A stretch of DNA of 64,000 bases from Otatea glauca. Its lineage: Eukaryota > Streptophyta > Magnoliopsida > Poales > Poaceae. Of this stretch, positions 32,985 to 43,963 are shown piece by piece. The notes beneath the pieces were generated by a model that saw nothing but the letters and a program-made list of their open reading frames with translations, made no database searches and was not told where the DNA came from. The stretch lies in NCBI GenBank assembly GCA_036346275.1, contig CM070730.1, positions 43,260,918 to 43,324,917 of the forward strand, in the 5' to 3' direction. Within the stretch, counting starts at the first letter, position 1, and the number at the start of each line of letters is the position of its first letter. The position numbers and the translations under genes are program-made.

Positions 32985-34428
32985 CCGAATTTCGGCGATA
33001 TCTCGTTATTTCGGATGAAATCTAATTGAAATTCAAAAAACAAAATTCAAATCCAGAATTTTTTGGACCGAAATTTTTTCCTAAATTGTCGAAATCTCGA
33101 CAAATTTCTACTCAATGAAAAATAGTTCAAACGATGTCGAAAAAATTTGAAATTGTTTATGGAGGTTTCTAACACATGAGTGATATTCACATAAAAAAAT
33201 TTATATGATTATCAAGTTTGAGGAATTTTTAAAAATTCAAACATTGCTACTATCCTAATAAAACGCTGACCGGCAAGTTTGAACCGAATGAAAAATGGCA
33301 TAAATCATGTTATAAAATTTTGAATTTTTTTTGCATGGTTCTGATGCATTAATAATATTCCCATAAAATTTTTAGATGATGATTAAGCTTCACCAATTTT
33401 TAAAAATTCGGGCAGTGCTACTGTCTTGTTAAAAGCCTTATGAGCAAACTTGAACAAAATGAAAAATGGTTCAAACCATATTAGAAAATATTTAAATTTT
33501 TTGTGGACGGTCGAATTCGAATCTCAGAATCACTTACTTACGTGCATTTATCCTGATGTATCATTAATATTTCTATAAAATTGTTAGACAATGATCATGC
33601 TTCAAGAATTTTTAAAAATTATGACAATGCAATGTCCTGATAAAAGTCTGATGATCAATACATAGATTTGCTTTAGCAATAAAAAAAGGTTTAGAATTTT
33701 TGAACATTTTACAGAAGGGTGATAAGGAGAAATGCTTAAGATATCATAAAAATTTTTGAATCATGATCACACACCAGTGAATTTATAAAATTCTTACAAG
33801 GCACTATACCATTTATGTTATTTCTCTTTTTGATTTTTGAAATGTAATAAATGAAGTTCAATGCTTACATAGATTTGATTGAGCAAACAAAAAAATGATT
33901 TTTTTTTAAAATTTTATAGAATGGTACTGAGGCAATTATTAAGCTCTCATAAAAATTTTATGTCATGAATCATGATCAAACTTGACAAAATTTATAACAT
34001 TTTGATCATGTTACTACATCGTTTATTCTAATTCTATTTTTTATTTTTAAAAGATAACAAATGAAGTTAAAATATTTTAATTTTTTTTGTATGATCCTAG
34101 ACTTTTTAAGATGGTATTATAAATTTTTCATATCATGATAAGACTACTTCAATTTTATAAAATTCTGACAGTGTTTCTACTGAAATTTTAAAATGTCTCA
34201 AAAATTAATTTTTTCGATAAATTATCATCGAAGATCACTTTCTTATGGGTTATTGATGTAATTCCGATCAAATCCGGCAATAAAACAACAAAATCCGGTT
34301 GATTTGGGCGAAATCGCGCCGATTTTTTTTGTATAGCAATTTCAAATTTTTTTTATCAGGCCAGTAATTTGGATCTCGTGGGGTGTCGAATCCGTGATTT
34401 CGGCAAAATTTCGCCGAAATTTGAATCC
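32985..34428. repeat. Degenerate AT-rich tandem repeats, possibly TIR-bounded element
   Basis: Between about 33120 and 34200 a phrase close to TTTTTAAAAATTCNGACANTG recurs near 33228, 33399, 33610, 33783, 33990 and 34155 (spacing about 165-211), each with shared words such as ATAAAATTTTTAGATGATGA between. The outer edges carry opposed sequences: CCGAATTTCGGCGATATC near 32985, and the complement of TTTCGCCGAAATTTGAATCC at 34409-34428. They may be decayed terminal inverted repeats. No coding sequence. Confidence 0.5.
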
Positions 34429-34926
34429 ATGCTCCGGTGTACGTTGGGTTTTTCTATGAAGTATGAGACTGTAGGTAGTCTGCCTCCTGCTCTTTGCTCC
34501 CAACTGCAAAGTGAAAAAAAAAACACCGGTATCTGTGACTTCTAGCTGCAAGTAATCAGGAGTATCTCTGAATTCTGATCTGCTCCTCAGAAGAAGAAAA
34601 AATCCTTATCTGCTGAAAAGATTGAGAGGAAACGAGACTGAGAAGGGGGACACTTCAGAAGAATTTCAGAAGACATTGGGTTTGTGTCCTATCCTACTTG
34701 ACACATGACTCAACATGACGCTGTTACTGGCCCCATAAGGCCGTGTAGATTTGGGCCTGGTACTCCTTTCAATCTCTAGGGAGGAGGATACGACGATCCA
34801 TGCGATTAAGGTCAGAAGGCCATCATCGTCTCCAAAGTTAAAATCCACAGTAGACATAAGAATACATTACAGCCCAATAATGGAGCCGTACGTGGGCTTC
34901 CCTTCTCTTTTCTTTTTAGTGGAAAA
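34429..34926. other. No recognisable feature
   Basis: Mixed composition. Open frames at 34342-34551 (-), 34666-34857 (-) and 34751-34939 (+) show no motif. Confidence 0.3.
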
Positions 34927-35177
34927 ACTTTCGTACTAAATTTCACAAAGCTATAAATTTTTATACAAACTATTGATAAACTATAGATTTTAGTTTTTAT
35001 TTCACAGAAATACAGATTTTAGGAAAACAAATTAGAAACCCGTTACAAGACATAGTCAGTTCTAAAATTTGTAGTTTTGTGATAAATTTTTCATAAAATC
35101 TATAATTTTATGAAATAAAAGCTAAAATATATAGTTTTATGGTAGTTTGTAAAAAATCCATAGTTTTGTGAAAGTTA
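34927..35177. mobile_element. Foldback-type MITE (long imperfect inverted repeat)
   Basis: The left half (ACTTTCGTACTAAATTTCAC, then ACAAACTATTGATAAACTAT) is mirrored by the right half (ATAGTTTTATGGTAGTTTGT, then ATAGTTTTGTGAAAGT). The inverted arms cover most of the 250 bp. No clear target duplication, so family is open. Confidence 0.6.
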
Positions 35178-35880
35178 CTCAAGCTTTTAACGACAAAGAA
35201 TTAGCAGTGCCAATTGAAGTTTATCACAATTTTTTTTCCATCGCAATTTCTTTTTTGAGGTGATCGTGGGAAGCAATTAAGCTCATCATATCTGGGCCAA
35301 AGAATTAGCATCCCCAATTAACACCCGCTGAAAATAAAATTACCAGGATTGCGAACCACCTCCTCGATTATAGGGAGAGTAAAAAGTCACTGAAAAAGGT
35401 GGTATAATCAGTATAGTTGGTGCCGAATCAATTGTTCTCTCCGTCTAAGTTTATAAATTGTATTTTTTAAATGATTTTATCTACAAATATAAAACGTATT
35501 TTATATCTCAATGCAAAATTAATATGATGTTCTATCTACACCCTTAATAAATATCTATCTTTACTCTATATATATTATCTACATGCGTGTATTAAATATA
35601 GAACTTAGTGAAAACAACTATAAGTATTAGTTATTTTTAATATCTACGTCTCACGAACTGGATTGAGAGGGTGGCAAATTTATTGGCGGAAACCACGACG
35701 ATGTAACATAGCGGACGGACCAATGCATGCGCACCAAACAAACAAACATATTCGCACGATCCGTAACCGATAGCCTGATCCCTGGAGATCGAATTCGATC
35801 GAAGAGCCTCCAGAAGCGACTGCACGCTCATCTAAACAAAGCAGCTACTTGCTTTTCTCTTGAACAGAACACGGTCTTAG
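35178..35880. other. Non-coding, possible truncated MITE
   Basis: No gene. Near 35435-35510 TCTCCGTCTAAGTTTATAAA resembles one end of a Stowaway-like MITE, but no matching opposite end is seen. Confidence 0.3.
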
Positions 35881-36126
35881 CAATAAATGAGTGGTAATTC
35901 AAACTCTAAATTTTTAAAAATATGATCCGAAGATGGATTTTATCAGTCCGTAAAAATTTTGTCCAAATATTCTAGGGTTATCGAGGCTCACAGTTCAATA
36001 TTTATTAAGAAAGTTTCACGAGATAGGGTTATAGCTACCAGTACTACAATATAGCAAATTTACAGAAAATACGAATATGTATAAATAGATTTGACAAAAC
36101 AAAATAAGATTAAAACACTGAGATTA
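35881..36126 (-). repeat. E5: piece of an old minus-strand gypsy LTR (truncated end)
   Basis: Joined to 38768-38835 and 44265 onward by removing the two CACTA elements. On the minus strand the joined sequence has AAGGCAAGCACTCCCTTTG, then ATCATATTAA, the counterpart of AAGGCAAGTCGTAATCCTTT, then GATCATATTGATCC, in E2 LTRs. The usual CCCGACA end is absent, so this end is truncated; the edge near 35881 is approximate. Confidence 0.5.
36124..36126. repeat. CACTA-1 target duplication (left)
   Basis: TTA, repeated at 38765-38767. Three-base duplications are the rule for CACTA elements. Confidence 0.8.
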
Positions 36127-36159
36127 CACTACTACAGAATGGTACATTACTGTCGCTTC

Positions 36160-36640
36160 ATCTGTGTCGGTTCTTAAGTTATTAGGAAAAAACGATTGTG
36201 ATAGATTACTTAGGAGAGACATTAATAATAATCACTATCGGTTCTCAGGTTAGAAGTGATTGTGATGTAGTACTGGAACATTACAATCGGTTCTTATATG
36301 AGAAGTGATAGTGATGTGCATTATCATCACTATCGGTTTCCACATAAAAAGCGATAGTGATGAGAATGTACATATCACTATCGATTCTTATTTAAGAAGC
36401 GATAGACGTGCTCATCACTATCGATTCTTTTCTGAGAAGCGATAGTGATGTGCATGGTCATCACTATCGCTTCTCACATAAGAACCGATAGTGATAAGTA
36501 CGTGCTCATTACTATCGCTTCTTATGTGGGAACCGATTGTGATGACAACGATCATCACTATCGCTTCTCTTATAAGAACCGACTGTGATGTGCATGATCA
36601 CATCAATATCGCTTTTTATATGAGAACTGATAGTGATGTG
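36160..36640. repeat. CACTA-1 subterminal repeats (left)
   Basis: Alternating inverted copies of a roughly 35-bp unit: GAAGCGATAGTGATG, then ATCACTATCGGTTCT or ATCACTATCGCTTCT. Neighbouring copies can pair, giving strong hairpin potential. Confidence 0.85.
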
Positions 36641-37186
36641 CCTCGTTAGGTTATTTATACCACTCGAGCTGAACTCTTCTCTGTTATTGTTCTAGAGGAG
36701 ATTTTTTCGCCGCCACCCGAAAAAATAGCTCATATTCTGTGGTTGGAAGCAATATTTAGGTGATAAAATTTGAAATCCTCAAGGGTGGGTTTTAAGAGGG
36801 TAAATTTGAAGCCCTAACTTGAGGAGATTTCTCGTCATTTTGGATAATTTGTGGTTTTCTTCAAAATATGAGCATTCCTTCAAACCCCTTTAATTTTGCA
36901 CTATGTAATTTTGATATGTCGCGAAGAAAGTTTAGATTGCACTGGTATTGTGTATGTCCTATCAGATTTTCACACCCTTTATTTGACAAGCACACATGTA
37001 TTTAATTATCTTAATTTGTAGTGCTTTGATATTAATATTGAATTATTATTGCTGTCACCTGATAAATGTTAGAGTTTAGACTACGGAACCTACGTCTCCC
37101 GTTCGAGGATGCTTGTTTATAAATATACCGAACGAAATGGCATATTTATAAGCGAGCAGTCTCGAATTGTCCACGTTCTTTGGACA

Positions 37187-37391
37187 GTTCGAGGATATAT
37201 GGTTCGGGCAAGTTCTGAAGTGTGTTGTACAAGCCGCGAGTAGATTTGATGGCGTCTCCTGGTATTCTCCAGATACACACCCCTCTTGACCTGTTGTCGA
37301 GACGTGTATATGGAGAATAGCGGGAAGATGTTGCCGAATTTTTCTCTGCAGTTGTACAACGGCTTAGGAACTTGTCCGAACCACATATCCT
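37187..37391. repeat. Imperfect inverted repeat inside CACTA-1
   Basis: TTCGAGGATATATGGTTCGG (after 37189) is mirrored by CCGAACCACATATCCTCGAA at 37376-37395. Pairing continues inward through GGCAAGTTCTGAAG and TATTCTCCAGATACAC. Arms of about 90 bp with mismatches. Confidence 0.6.
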
Positions 37392-37732
37392 CGAATGGGA
37401 TTAGGACCAAACCTATTTAGAGATTAGGAGTCATCGTTGGTACCCTTGTTTTGTTTCGTTGTAGTCAAAAGATTTGTAAGCTACTACACTATATAATTAG
37501 ATTGTTTGATATCATTGTTGATGTTAAAAATGTATGTCTCCTATCTAGGGAATTGGAAGCTCTAAACCAGGGAAGAATGTAGGTATCGATCGGGAGTACA
37601 TATTTTATATATCTTGTAGGAACTTGTCCTCTATTTTGCAAAGGTAATATTAATTGAAATGATCTCTCAATATTTCAAATAGCTAGCTAGGTGTCGCTCC
37701 AGTTTTTTTTTAATTTATTGTGCGAAGGTAAT

Positions 37733-38186
37733 ATTAACGTCGAAGCAGGAGGGACACACGACGACAAAAAGGGCTCCAAGCTGGAGTATGTCCGCTTTAA
37801 GGTACAAGTGGCTATCATATATAAGATTTAGATTTTCTGACATATTTTCTTCGTCTCTTAATTTATTTTTCTTTCTTAACAGTGTCATCAACAGGGCAGC
37901 GACGACCTCTGTGGTTTGTACGTCATGCAACACATGGTGATCTTGATTGCTGGCTCAGACCGTTTCCCTAAGGTACATGTACATGCATTATTATACAATT
38001 AGTCTTTCACATAGAAATTTGAAAACTTAAATTAGAGCACTCGTTTCTATTTTGCAGCATACCAATATCCCGCAAAAGAGTGTAGACAGCACTGCACTCA
38101 ACAAGATATGAGACCACTTATGCCAGTGGTATTGGATAGAATGCTTGTCGGAGGATGGACGGTTTAGAGATCCTGAAAGCAACTAG
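37733..38186 (+). pseudogene. Ulp1-type (C48) cysteine protease fragment captured in CACTA-1
   Basis: Three exon-like blocks with GT/AG borders. Block A (to 37801) encodes GGTHDDKKGSKLEYVRFK. Block B (37883-37972) encodes CHQQGSDDLCGLYVMQHMVI, matching the C-terminal C48 motif with the glutamine-to-catalytic-cysteine spacing and CG-YV. Block C (38058-38186) encodes the tail, with a TGA at 38109-38111. Upstream catalytic His and Asp parts are missing. Full-length relatives remove SUMO-like tags; Ulp1-like ORFs are often carried by plant CACTA and MULE elements. Here it is non-functional. Confidence 0.7.
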
Positions 38187-38409
38187 ACCATATGTGAATA
38201 ATATTACATATCCGAATGCGATTGCATGTGTACTTATGGTTAAGCATGTTTGCGTTCTATTTTGTTAACGAATGTGATATGTGTTTGTTGTAACAAAGTG
38301 TTTATGTTCTTTGACTGTGATATGTTGTCTGTAATTTCTGTGTGAATATGATATGTGCATATTGTTTTCAATATGTGCTGATTGGAGGGTGAATTAGAAA
38401 ATAGCACAC

Positions 38410-38720
38410 CACACCCCTTCATCTCTGTCGGTTCTCACAAGAAAATGATAGAGATGTCGCGGTCATCTCTATCGATTCTTTGTAAGAAGCGATAGGGATG
38501 ATGGACTCATCTCTATCGGTTCTCACAAGAAAATGATAGAGATGTGGCGGTCATCTCTATCGGTTCTTTATAAGAAGCGATACAGATGAGAGGGTCATCA
38601 TCGCTTCTTACAAAGAACCGATAGAGATGACAGCCTCATCTCTATCGGCCGAGAACCGACTGTAATAACTCCGCCTCATCTCTATCTCATGACTTTGTGT
38701 CACCACTAGAACCGACTGTG
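38410..38720. repeat. CACTA-1 subterminal repeats (right)
   Basis: Copies of CATCTCTATCGGTTCTT and its complement (AAGAAGCGATAGGGATG and similar) alternate up to the right terminus. Confidence 0.85.
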
Positions 38721-38764
38721 ATGATAAAAAAGAACCGATTGTGATGTATATTTGTGTAGTAGTG

Positions 38765-38767
38765 TTA
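38765..38767. repeat. CACTA-1 target duplication (right)
   Basis: TTA, matching 36124-36126. Confidence 0.8.
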
Positions 38768-38835
38768 ATATGATCAAAGGGAGTGCTTGCCTTGCTGTTT
38801 GATGTTTGTGTCGAAGTCGAGGTCGTAGTTGGTGT
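38768..38835 (-). repeat. E5: 68-bp piece of the old LTR between the two CACTA elements
   Basis: The minus strand contains CAAGGCAAGCACTCCCTTTG, then ATCATATT, a hallmark of chromovirus LTRs in this window. It reads directly into 44265 once CACTA-2 and one TGT copy are removed. Confidence 0.55.
38833..38835. repeat. CACTA-2 target duplication (left)
   Basis: TGT, repeated at 44262-44264. Confidence 0.8.
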
Positions 38836-38869
38836 CACTACTACAGAAATGCTTATATTAGACGCCTCA

Positions 38870-39065
38870 ACACAGACGGTTGGGAAAAACCGTCTATGAT
38901 AAAGAACATCACTGACGGTTCTATAGTGAAACCGTCAGTGATAAAATCACAAACGGTTTTAGTTAAAAACTGCCTGTGATCATATCACAGATGGTTTTAA
39001 ATATAAACCGTCTGTGATAAGTTCACATCACAGACGGTTCTAACTAGAAATCGTCTGTGATATGA
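38870..39065. repeat. CACTA-2 subterminal repeats (left)
   Basis: Repeated ATCACAGACGGTT and AACCGTCTGTGAT units in both orientations, distinct from those of CACTA-1, so the two elements belong to different subfamilies. Confidence 0.85.
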
Positions 39066-40203
39066 CCTCAGATCCCTATATAACCATAACGATAGAGGTT
39101 CGTAGCGCAGAACCATGCGTTTCGTCTCCCACAAACCCTAGTGCCCCAGTAATCCTCCTCCCTGGCGACCTCCTCGATAGGCTACCTCTGTGAGCACCTC
39201 CTCCTCGGCTACCTCCTCTCCGCCGAACTCCTCCCCGGCGACCCCCCTCCTCAGCTACCTCCTTCCCGCCAAACTTCTCCCCCACGACCTCCTCCTCGGC
39301 TACCTCCTCCCCGTCGAACTCCTCCTCAGTGAATCCCGTGTCCTTGTGTTAATAGATTAATGGTTGTGATTGTGAAGCATCAATCTCTACCTAGGGAATG
39401 CTTGTGATTGTGAAGCATCATCATGTGTTAATAGATCAATGGTTGCATGGATGAATTATACTGCCATAGATGGATACAAGACAGATGTTATGTTCATAGC
39501 GGCTGGGATACTCAATGCTCAATATGTCTTTACACGTCTACATGGTGTACAAAAACATACAAAAAAGGTTAAAGGTTGTTATGCAGCCATACTTGCATAC
39601 GTTGGAGTTTGAATAATTTTGATGTCGGTATGCATGGTTTCCTAAAGAAAGTACCTTTTGTTATTATGTATCATGAAGTTATTGTTTGTCGATGTTTTAC
39701 TTAATTTTCATCTTCTAAGGTATGATCGATATGCATAGGAAAGTGTCCTGTAATAGTCACGGAAACAACAAACATCTTGTGTCGATTGCGTGTGATGAGA
39801 GTCAATTTAATTAATTTGTTAGTTTTACCTCAGTCTCATAAATAAGTTCTATTGTATATGTGTATGCTCTTGTGAGGCTATGGTGTATGCTCCTGTGAGG
39901 CTATGGTGTATGCAGAATCCTTCTCTGTCGCAAGTATGTAGCTCGTCATAAGCAATAATAATCCATTGTGGGAGCAGTATGCATGTGTATAAAACTATAT
40001 GTAATTCATGTATAGATGTTATACATTATGCATGTGTATAAAACTATGTAGCTTACTCATGATTTGCATTTTTATAATTTCCTTCTTTGTATAGCTTAGA
40101 CCTAAAAGTTATTCAGTGATCAGTCCATTATTCTGATATGTGAGAACATCATTTTGTTTTTTATCTAAATTAATTGACAATATTGAAATATGATTTTGGC
40201 AAA
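39066..40203. other. CACTA-2 interior without recognised gene
   Basis: Starts with a CTCC-rich stretch (about 39140-39330) of repeated GACCTCCTCCTCGGCTACCT-like words, then AT-rich sequence. Open frames here lack motifs. Confidence 0.4.
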
Positions 40204-40640
40204 ATAGACAACATGAAAAAGCTGTTAGAAGCTAAACAAAAACTTGAGGTAGAGATCGAACAACTAAAGGGCAAGTCTAAGTTAGCTGAAAAGATTTATG
40301 GGATGAAATAAGAATTGGAAGACATAGATGATCGCTTGCAAGATATCGAATACCTTAACATGGCACTCATCAATAAGGACCAGAGGGTGAATGCAGAGCT
40401 AGAAGAAGCCAAATCTGAGCTTATAGAGGTAATATAAAGGTTTCTAGTATTGAATTTGATGTGGTTACTGATAACATACCAACACACCGTTTTCACAACA
40501 ACATGATCGCTTTTAATTTGTAGGGATTGAGAGATATGACTGAAGATAAATCGATTATTGGTGTCAAACAAATTGCACTGTACTGGAGTTGTGGAGCTTC
40601 AGAAAGAACCAAGAAGCCTCTATTGTGGAAGCTATGGCAC
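40204..40640 (+). pseudogene. IDN2/FDM-like (XH-domain) gene fragment captured by CACTA-2
   Basis: First block (to 40428) encodes coiled-coil sequence AKQKLEVEIEQLKGKSKLAE, then ELEDIDDRLQDIEYLNMALI and AELEEAKSELIE. After a GT/AG intron (40429-40523) the second block encodes GLRDMTEDKSIIGVKQIA, matching the start of the XH domain (typically GL...IGVKRMGELD). This order, coiled coil then XH, is that of IDN2/FDM proteins, SGS3-like double-stranded-RNA binders of RNA-directed DNA methylation. TAA at 40309-40311 interrupts the frame and similarity fades after about 40580. N-terminal zinc-finger and XS domains are absent, so it is a transduplicated fragment, not a gene. Confidence 0.75.
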
Positions 40641-40835
40641 ATATGATGGAAGACATGAAAAAACTATAAGGTTTTCTTGTCTTGAACTACGAAATAATGT
40701 GGTTTAATTCTAGCTGAACAATTGTTGATATTTGTGGTATATATCATATTTTGTTAATGTATTGCTACCTGAACTATGAAATATTTTGTTATCATATCTG
40801 TGGTAAGGTCTTCTTATCTTGAACTATGAAATAAT

Positions 40836-40995
40836 GTTTTTCCCCTAACTCTCTTGGCAGAACTTCCATGATTAGTATCTGATGTTCGAAATTTTATTCT
40901 CCTTAGATATTTATGCAATGACATTTACAACACATAACCAATTATAGATTTTGCAATTCAATATCAAAACATCCTAGATGCATTGAGGCAACAAC
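40836..40995. repeat. Left arm of long inverted repeat in CACTA-2
   Basis: The 160-bp arm begins GTTTTTCCCCTAACTCTCTT and ends GCATTGAGGCAACAA. It is mirrored by 43806-43963 with few mismatches. Before the solo-LTR insertion the arms were about 82 bp apart. Confidence 0.85.
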
Positions 40996-41005
40996 TTGTA
41001 TGATG

Positions 41006-41010
41006 AGAGT
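41006..41010. repeat. Target duplication of solo LTR (left)
   Basis: AGAGT, against TGAGT at 43734-43738: four of five bases agree. Confidence 0.65.
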
Positions 41011-41647
41011 TGTATCATCCTAAAAAATTCATTTCATTTTGATTTGTTTTATTTTATTCTATTTGGAATTTGTTTGGAATATTACGGATTTTATTAAAAC
41101 TCTTTTCGCAACTCTCAGTTTTACAAAATAAATTTCTGCAGAAAATTTAAAAGCTTAACAATTCCAAAAATAATTTTATTATGTTAAAAATATTCTAAAG
41201 TATTTTTGAGAAATTTTCCAGAATTTTTAGAACCTTTTTACTATTTTTCCCAAGCCTGTTAATTTTCATCATTTAAAAAATAATTAATGTGCTATAAATA
41301 GTAATTTTATAATATTTAAAAATATTTATTTACACTTTTATTGTTGAAATCAGTATATCTTCAAATTCCCATATTTAATAACATTTATTTGCTAATTTTC
41401 GGATTAAATATGTATTTTCAGTGGAAAATTAATTGTTTTCGGAATTAATAATTTTGGTTACTGTTCATTATGACCCGATCCGCTTCTCCTTCCCCATCAG
41501 CTACAGTTCGCCCGTGTGCTACAGTAACCGAAGGACCCGACCGGCATTTAAATTCCCCCGTTTCCCTCATTTACTCCGGCGAGCCCGTTACTGTTCCGAC
41601 CATAAATTTGGCGAGCGTTTCGCGACGATCCGCTGGTCCGATTGGCC

Positions 41648-41654
41648 TATAAAT
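41648..41654 (+). promoter_or_regulatory. Putative TATA box in solo LTR
   Basis: TATAAAT in GGCCTATAAATTGAAC, at the position corresponding to the E2 LTR TATA box. Confidence 0.5.
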
Positions 41655-42958
41655 TGAACACCAGCTTTTCCCCCTCATCCTTTACATTCTCAGGTTTGAG
41701 TTGTTCCAATCCATCCACCGGATCTCCCTATACAAGACATTCTTTCCTAACTTCGGTGAACTTTCGGCGAGCTCTCTCGGCTGCTCCCGATCTCAATTCG
41801 GTCTCAAATTTTTACTGGAGCTTCCTCTCAGTGTCATCTACGTTGGGTAAAATCATATTTTGAAAACTCTCACCGAAACTCTGTCAGCAACCTTTTCTTC
41901 TTCAAACCCGGTGAAAGGTCAAATTTTGGATTCAAAATGTCCATTCTCCTTCATTCGAGCTCCAAGTTAGGCGATTCCAGTTTCTAATTTTTTCTAAAAT
42001 CAAGTTCTATCTTCCAGAGCCTTTTATTTTCAGTTTTGATCTTGTTTAAGTCTCTATTTGGTATTTATTTATATTCGTTGCTTTTTTTTCGGTAGACGCT
42101 AATCCCGAAAGAGCGAACGGAGACTTTGAAGAACAAGACTTCGCACTAGATCAGGAAGGCAAGTCGTAACCTTTGATCATATTGATCCTATGTTTGCAAA
42201 GTAATTTGTTTTAAACAACTACATGCTTTTTGTGTATAAATGCTTATCTTCTGGGAATAGCTATTTACCTAGTTGACATTATGCAACCTTGATTATTAGA
42301 ATGCCATGTATCAATTGTTAAACCTAGGTTGGGACATTACTAGTTGGACATAATCATACTACCAACATTGGGTTATCGTAGCTATGCTTAGACATGTTTA
42401 GTTGTACGATGGGATCTATATCACATGTTGAATAATGTTAATCTTGACTTAATGAGATATTGAATTGTGGCTGATAGTTACTGTTATAAAAATTGTTGTA
42501 CCATGGCGGGGTTTGCCATTGGTCTTGGTTGAACAAAGTTGTTTTCCCTCGGGCAAGTGATCTTGCAGTAAAGGGGGTGCTTTCTAGTACATTGGGATGT
42601 GGATGTTTTGCCTGAGATAACTTAAGGACTTAATCTTGTGCGCCATTGAACTGGGCCTAACTGTACTACCATAAGTCTGATATGGGACAGACCTGGCTAT
42701 CTGTATTGCGACATACCATGGATAGTCGTGCCATTAAGTGGAAAGTGGTAGTGAGTGTAAAGGTTGCCACTCAGTGCAAGAGGGGGCTTCTGGACTGGGC
42801 GGTTTAACCCTACCAGCGGTGGAACCTTAGCGGACAAGACTACATGGATGGAGCTTTATAGGGGCCTTATCATGATATCTCTGCGACACACCAAAGGAAG
42901 TGTGTTAATATCGATTGCACAAAGAGATGATCGTGTCTTGTGAGTAAAGTAGTACAAC

Positions 42959-42987
42959 CTCTGCAGAGGGTAAAACTATTTGAATAG
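42959..42987 (+). other. Twin palindromes in the solo LTR
   Basis: CTCTGCAGAG, seven bases, then CTATTTGAATAG. The second palindrome has one imperfect pair at its centre compared with E2 (CTATTCGAATAG). Confidence 0.6.
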
Positions 42988-43733
42988 CTGTGTCCGAGGT
43001 CATGGACAAGCCCGAGAATTTCACACGAGGTATAGAGTGTTTCATAAAGTATGGGAATGTGGAATTGTTGGAATGTGAACGTGGAGTTCACTGTTGTTTT
43101 GTTGTCTAAAGTTAATACTATTGCATTTATTGGTTGATACTTGTTTTAGATGGTGTAGGGTGATGCCTGCCATTACATTCATGTTATCTATCATTGACTT
43201 ACGATTATTTATTATCTTTTCATAAATATGCTTTCAATCTATTTCTTGTACTTCAATTCAAGTTATTGCTTTACGCAAAAAGAACCATATGTCTATCCTT
43301 TGTCAAGCCTGCATGAATATATTGCATCATTCCCTTGCGGCTTGTTGAGTACTTTTTGTACTCACGGCTTTACGCCTTTGTTGATCAGTTGCTGAAGAAG
43401 GACTAGGAAATACTGAGTTCTATGTGGAGGAATTTTATGAAGACTACGTGGATTAGGAAGGCGTTCCTCAGACGATTGCCTATGGCATGTCGAATGGCCC
43501 AAGTTATCTTTTCCGCTGCAATAGTTTATTTGTTTTCTTAAGCCTTAAGGCTTAGTGGTGTAAGCTTTGACCATAACGTCTGATGCTTTATTTAATAATA
43601 ATTTGCCTCTTTCTTAGTTAATTAATTGTATGGAATGATATTTCATCTATGTTTCCACTGTGTGCACTAGCGTGATCCTGGACTAGTGCAGTATACACAG
43701 AGGGTTTCGGATTTGCAAATTCGGGTCCCGACA

Positions 43734-43738
43734 TGAGT
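43734..43738. repeat. Target duplication of solo LTR (right)
   Basis: TGAGT following the LTR end GACA; partner AGAGT at 41006-41010. Confidence 0.65.
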
Positions 43739-43805
43739 GGTACTCTAGATGCAATTGCTTGGGGGCACAAATGTTCATATTTTATGACCCTCTTATCAGA
43801 TATGC

Positions 43806-43963
43806 TGTTGCCTCAATGCATCTAGGATGTTTTGATATTGAATTATAAAATTTATAATTGGTTGTATCTTGTAAATGTCATTGCATAAATATTTAAGGAG
43901 AATAAAATTTTGAACATCAAATACTAATCATAGAAGTTCTGTCAAGAGAGTTAGGGGAAAAAC
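43806..43963. repeat. Right arm of long inverted repeat in CACTA-2
   Basis: Complement of 40836-40995, beginning TGTTGCCTCAATGCATCTAG and ending AGAGTTAGGGGAAAAAC, directly next to the right subterminal repeats. Confidence 0.85.

Larger units (their letters stand above)
36127..38764. mobile_element. CACTA-1: non-autonomous CACTA transposon
   Basis: 2,638 bp, starting CACTACTACAGAATGG and ending ATTTGTGTAGTAGTG, with TTA target duplications. Subterminal regions (36160-36640 and 38410-38720) are packed with direct and inverted copies of ATCACTATCGCTTCT-like words, the expected transposase-binding repeats. The interior carries a broken Ulp1-type protease segment and no recognisable transposase, so it depends on an autonomous relative. 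Confidence 0.9.
41011..43733 (+). repeat. Solo LTR of a chromovirus related to E2
   Basis: 2,723 bp from TGTATCATCC to GGGTCCCGACA, with no internal region. It aligns with E2 LTRs in the later half (AACCTAGGTTGGGACATTAC, CCATGGCGGGGTTTGCCATT, GACACACCAAAGGAAGTGTG). The promoter block is less GC-rich. Near-perfect 5-bp duplication. Solo LTRs arise by recombination between the two LTRs of one element. Confidence 0.88.
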
